Below, in pieces: positions 31,546 to 33,823 of a stretch of 33,823 bases of DNA. Numbering within the stretch: the stretch's first letter is position 1; each line of letters opens with the position of its first letter. Both the position numbers and the translations under genes were made by a program. Below the pieces are notes generated by a model, which worked only from the letters and a program-made list of their open reading frames with translations, did not search any database and had not been told where the DNA came from. Origin of the DNA: Actinomycetota bacterium (GTDB lineage Bacteria > Actinomycetota > Acidimicrobiia > IMCC26256 > PALSA-610); NCBI GenBank assembly GCA_005773635.1, contig SXHN01000055.1, positions 1 through 33,823 of the forward strand, written 5' to 3'.

Positions 31546-32475
31546 TCAACGCCCACCGAGGACGATGGACGGTAACGGCGCCGCGACAAATAGCAACATG
31601 ATTGGCGCAAGTATGCCGATGGTTGGGGCCAACATGGCGGCCCGATTTCGTACGGCATATCGTCGCAAGGATTCTCGCCGAGCATTTCGGAGGTCGTCGC
31701 CGACGGAGATCAATGCCTCGCCGAGGTCCGTGCCTCGCTCCGATGCGAGCGCAAACATCTGATAGGTGCGCGCGGCGCTCGGGCACGGTGTGAGCTCACC
31801 AGCTCGTTGGAACGCAACGGATTCACGTTGTCCACTGCGAATCCAAACCAACACCGATGCGAGCTCATCGGCAACCGCGCCCCGGGTGCGATCCACAACT
31901 CGCTGCACTGCTTGGATCGGTCCGGCACCAGAACGCACATGCAAAGCCAGAAGCTGGTTAATTGTGTAGAGCTCAGTTTCCATGCGCTGCGCCCGCTCGG
32001 CGATTGATCGGTCAAGCTGTCCGCGCACTCGCGCCGCGCCTGCGACGAATCCACAAACCGCAGCAGTCACAACAACGAACGTGCTACGAACGACCAGCAA
32101 CGCACCAAACCCCAACAATGCTCCGGTACAGACCGCACGGGTCACCTGCAGCATTCGAAAGTCGTTGGGAGTCGAATCAGCACGTCCCGCTTGATAGAGC
32201 CGAAGCGCGATCGCCTCATCGGTTCGAGACTCCATCACGCGACCGACCACGATCGCGGCCGCCCGAAGTGGAGCAATCAGGACTGCTTCGGTGCCGCTGC
32301 GACCGCGGAGTTCCAGGTCGATCGCGTCCGACGGCAACCCAAGCGCAGCCCGGGCAGTAACTGTATAGGGGCGAATTCGCTGGGAAGCCCGAGGAGGACG
32401 CGGCCGTACTAGAGCCATGAGCCCTGCCGCGGTGACGCCACCACACAGCACCGCGGCGGATTCGATGACGTTCAC
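31546..32475 (-). CDS. tadC: TadC, Flp pilus inner-membrane platform protein
   Basis: 309 residues; the ATG overlaps the tadB stop as ATGA. Type II secretion F domain (PF00482): LYTINQLLALHVRSGAGPIQAVQRV and LASERGTDLGEALISVGDDLRN, followed by a C-terminal pair of hydrophobic segments (APTIGILAPIMLLFVAAPL). Another helix pair lies around residues 110-145. With TadB it forms the membrane platform driven by the TadA ATPase. The gene order tadA-tadB-tadC-pilin-tadE-tadE-tadG matches actinobacterial Tad loci such as Rv3660c-Rv3654c. Confidence 0.88.
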   Translation of the reverse strand: MNVIESAAVLCGGVTAAGLMALVRPRPPRASQRIRPYTVTARAALGLPSDAIDLELRGRSGTEAVLIAPLRAAAIVVGRVMESRTDEAIALRLYQAGRADSTPNDFRMLQVTRAVCTGALLGFGALLVVRSTFVVVTAAVCGFVAGAARVRGQLDRSIAERAQRMETELYTINQLLALHVRSGAGPIQAVQRVVDRTRGAVADELASVLVWIRSGQRESVAFQRAGELTPCPSAARTYQMFALASERGTDLGEALISVGDDLRNARRESLRRYAVRNRAAMLAPTIGILAPIMLLFVAAPLPSIVLGGR

Positions 32476-33344
32476 TGTTGACCCCGAGGTACGAACACCC
32501 GCGGTTCACTGGGAATACGACTCAGCCGGCGGATCAGCCCCCATCCAATGAATGTCATGATCGCACCGAGCGACACAACTGCGACACCACCTGAAGACGA
32601 ATAGAAATCTCGAAATGGTCCCCCACCCTGATTCAGCAGCAGTAGCGCGACCCACGGCAGCACAACGACAGCGCGCGCATTTATTCGACTCTCCAAGAGC
32701 GCAGTGTCGATTTCATTGAGCACCTGCACGTCGGCACCGATCGACTCGGCAAGATCGTCCAGAATGGTTCGTACGACCGAACCGCCTCGTTCGATCGCGA
32801 GGATAAAGACTTCGAGGACACGGTCTGAAACCGGGTCGGCGAGTTCGGCACGAACGATCTCAAGTGCCGCAACGGAGCCACTCGACCGACTCAAAGATGG
32901 ATAGCGTTGAAACGCTGTACTCAAGCTTCCGTGGCGACCATCGGCAAGCGCGCACAGTGCTTGATGTAGCGATTGTCCACTCGCAACCGACGTCACGATG
33001 TCTCGCAACGCGTCAGGCCACGATCGTTGCGCTAAGGCAAGGCGGGCTGTGCGTTGGCGGTTGTAAAAGAGCACAGGGAGTGTCGCAATGGCGGTGGAAG
33101 GCACGATCGCCACGACCACCCCGGACAATGCGCTCAGCATTGCCCACACCACCGAGAAAAGACCAACAATCGCGCCACAAAACTGCCCGGGTGACGCGGG
33201 GGCCCCGCTTTGTAGAAGCCAGAGACGAAGTTGATTCGCGTCTTTGCGACGTGAGCGCTGTGGTACTGGTATCCGAAGTCCACAAGCCAACGCCGTGACC
33301 GAGGCCAGCGTCCACCCAACGACGATTGCAGCGCCCATCCTCAC
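32472..33344 (-). CDS. tadB: TadB, Flp pilus inner-membrane platform protein
   Basis: About 290 residues from the GTG at 33344, which overlaps the tadA stop as GTGA; an ATG two codons later is possible. A longer frame to 33449 lies inside tadA and is rejected. The F-domain (PF00482) reads SWPDALRDIVTSVASGQSLH, then ALEIVRAELADPVSDRVLEV and LAESIGADVQVLNEIDTALL. The N-terminal half has two helices (SVVWAMLSALSGVVVAIVPS and neighbours) and the C-terminus another pair. It is the partner of TadC in the platform on which TadA acts. Confidence 0.88.
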   Translation of the reverse strand: MRMGAAIVVGWTLASVTALACGLRIPVPQRSRRKDANQLRLWLLQSGAPASPGQFCGAIVGLFSVVWAMLSALSGVVVAIVPSTAIATLPVLFYNRQRTARLALAQRSWPDALRDIVTSVASGQSLHQALCALADGRHGSLSTAFQRYPSLSRSSGSVAALEIVRAELADPVSDRVLEVFILAIERGGSVVRTILDDLAESIGADVQVLNEIDTALLESRINARAVVVLPWVALLLLNQGGGPFRDFYSSSGGVAVVSLGAIMTFIGWGLIRRLSRIPSEPRVFVPRGQQ

Positions 33345-33823
33345 GACGCAACCTCTACGAGCCCTTCGACGATGTGTCGGATGGAGTAACGACCATACAG
33401 TGCGCGATCCATTTTCGACTCCAACGCGGAGGGGATCGCGCCAGTCCACTCAAGCGGCATTCCGGGCGATCGGCGAACAAAAATGGGCTCCTGGTTGAAG
33501 TCGTCTCCCGTCGTCGAGGTGACGGCAATGATCTCCATTACTTGGCGACGGACCGAAGCGTGGGCACTACGTTCTGCAGCGTCGTCGAGATCAAGGTGTA
33601 CTACCAGATCCAACGATTCCGAAAACACCTTGCGTACAGCTCGCTCACCGACATTTTCGCCAGCCATCAACGCGGCGTTGACGAGCGCGCGTAACGCGTC
33701 TACTGCAGAATTCGAGTGAACCGTGCACAAGAAGCCACAGCCGGCATTCATAGCTCGCGAGAGTTCGAAGGCCTCGGAGCCGCGAACTTCACCAACAACA
33801 ATCCGATCCGGGCGCATTGCCAA
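33341..33823 (-). CDS. tadA: TadA/CpaF-type pilus assembly ATPase, N-terminal part beyond the edge
   Basis: Only the last 160 codons are present; the frame runs open to the right edge. LAMRPDRIVVGEVRGSEAFE is the Walker B/Asp-box region of secretion ATPases of the CpaF/TadA type, and CGFLCTVHSNSAVDALRAL carries the His-box. The C-terminal part, RKVFSESLDLVVHLDLDD then RRQVMEIIAV, is also typical. It hydrolyses ATP at the cytoplasmic face to drive Flp pilus assembly. It is first in the visible Tad operon; whether tadZ or a prepilin peptidase lies upstream cannot be seen. Confidence 0.92.
   Translation of the reverse strand: MAMRPDRIVVGEVRGSEAFELSRAMNAGCGFLCTVHSNSAVDALRALVNAALMAGENVGERAVRKVFSESLDLVVHLDLDDAAERSAHASVRRQVMEIIAVTSTTGDDFNQEPIFVRRSPGMPLEWTGAIPSALESKMDRALYGRYSIRHIVEGLVEVAS

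Noticed and set aside
1-33823. CRISPR array, IS elements, phage genes, toxin-antitoxin pair or tRNA
   Set aside because: No regularly spaced repeats, transposase motifs or tRNA-like stem-loops found by reading; the nucleotidyltransferase gene has no adjacent HEPN/AbiEi partner that would make it a toxin-antitoxin pair.

Overview
The window (33.8 kb, moderately high G+C, coding-dense, no stretch over about 120 bases without a gene) looks like chromosome of a high-G+C actinobacterium, most likely an Acidimicrobiia / Ilumatobacter-like lineage. The reasons are an F420-type luciferase-like oxidoreductase, a 180-kDa-class NAD-glutamate dehydrogenase, many acyl-CoA dehydrogenases with steroid-degradation-like architecture, an actinobacterial Tad pilus locus, and several lead genes that appear to be transcribed without a leader. 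The taxonomic call is inference. No tRNA, rRNA, insertion sequence, CRISPR or prophage signal was seen.

Layout. (1) Positions 1-6971: cell-envelope glycan genes, namely a truncated acyltransferase-3, a polytopic GT-C-like membrane protein, and a minus-strand operon of two GT39-like membrane glycosyltransferases and a GT2-methyltransferase fusion. (2) 7077-11365: a minus-strand operon of zinc alcohol dehydrogenase, VOC protein and F420-type oxidoreductase, divergent from an N-acyl-D-amino-acid deacylase-type amidohydrolase. (3) 11387-20808: an acyl-CoA catabolic block with an acyl-CoA ligase, a divergently transcribed alpha/beta-like acyl-CoA dehydrogenase pair, a fused two-domain acyl-CoA dehydrogenase, a CMD-family protein and a DUF35/Ltp2-type aldolase pair. 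A nucleotidyltransferase-fold protein and a PilZ protein sit at the end of the ligase operon. (4) 20914-23248: a 3Fe-4S ferredoxin, an FGGY kinase and a HisN-like phosphatase. (5) 23364-30066: the large glutamate dehydrogenase, a true thiolase, and an endonuclease/exonuclease/phosphatase-family protein. (6) 30103-33823: a Tad (Flp pilus) operon cut by the right edge: tadA 3' end, tadB, tadC, Flp pilin, two TadE-like and one TadG-like pseudopilin.

How it fits together. Block 3 holds most steps expected for removing a branched or cyclic side chain as CoA thioesters: ligation to CoA, alpha-beta dehydrogenation by two heteromeric-type dehydrogenases, and retro-aldol cleavage by Ltp2/DUF35. The thiolase at 28206-29378 could serve a thiolytic step. 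This resembles actinobacterial sterol side-chain degradation, but no ring-degrading gene, P450, enoyl-CoA hydratase or KstR site was seen, so the substrate is open.

The most striking non-coding pattern is a TANNNT -10-like hexamer placed 6-8 bases upstream of the start codon of about nine genes at the head of a transcription unit. This is the geometry expected for leaderless mRNAs. Many downstream operon genes instead use ATGA/GTGA overlaps or Shine-Dalgarno sites.
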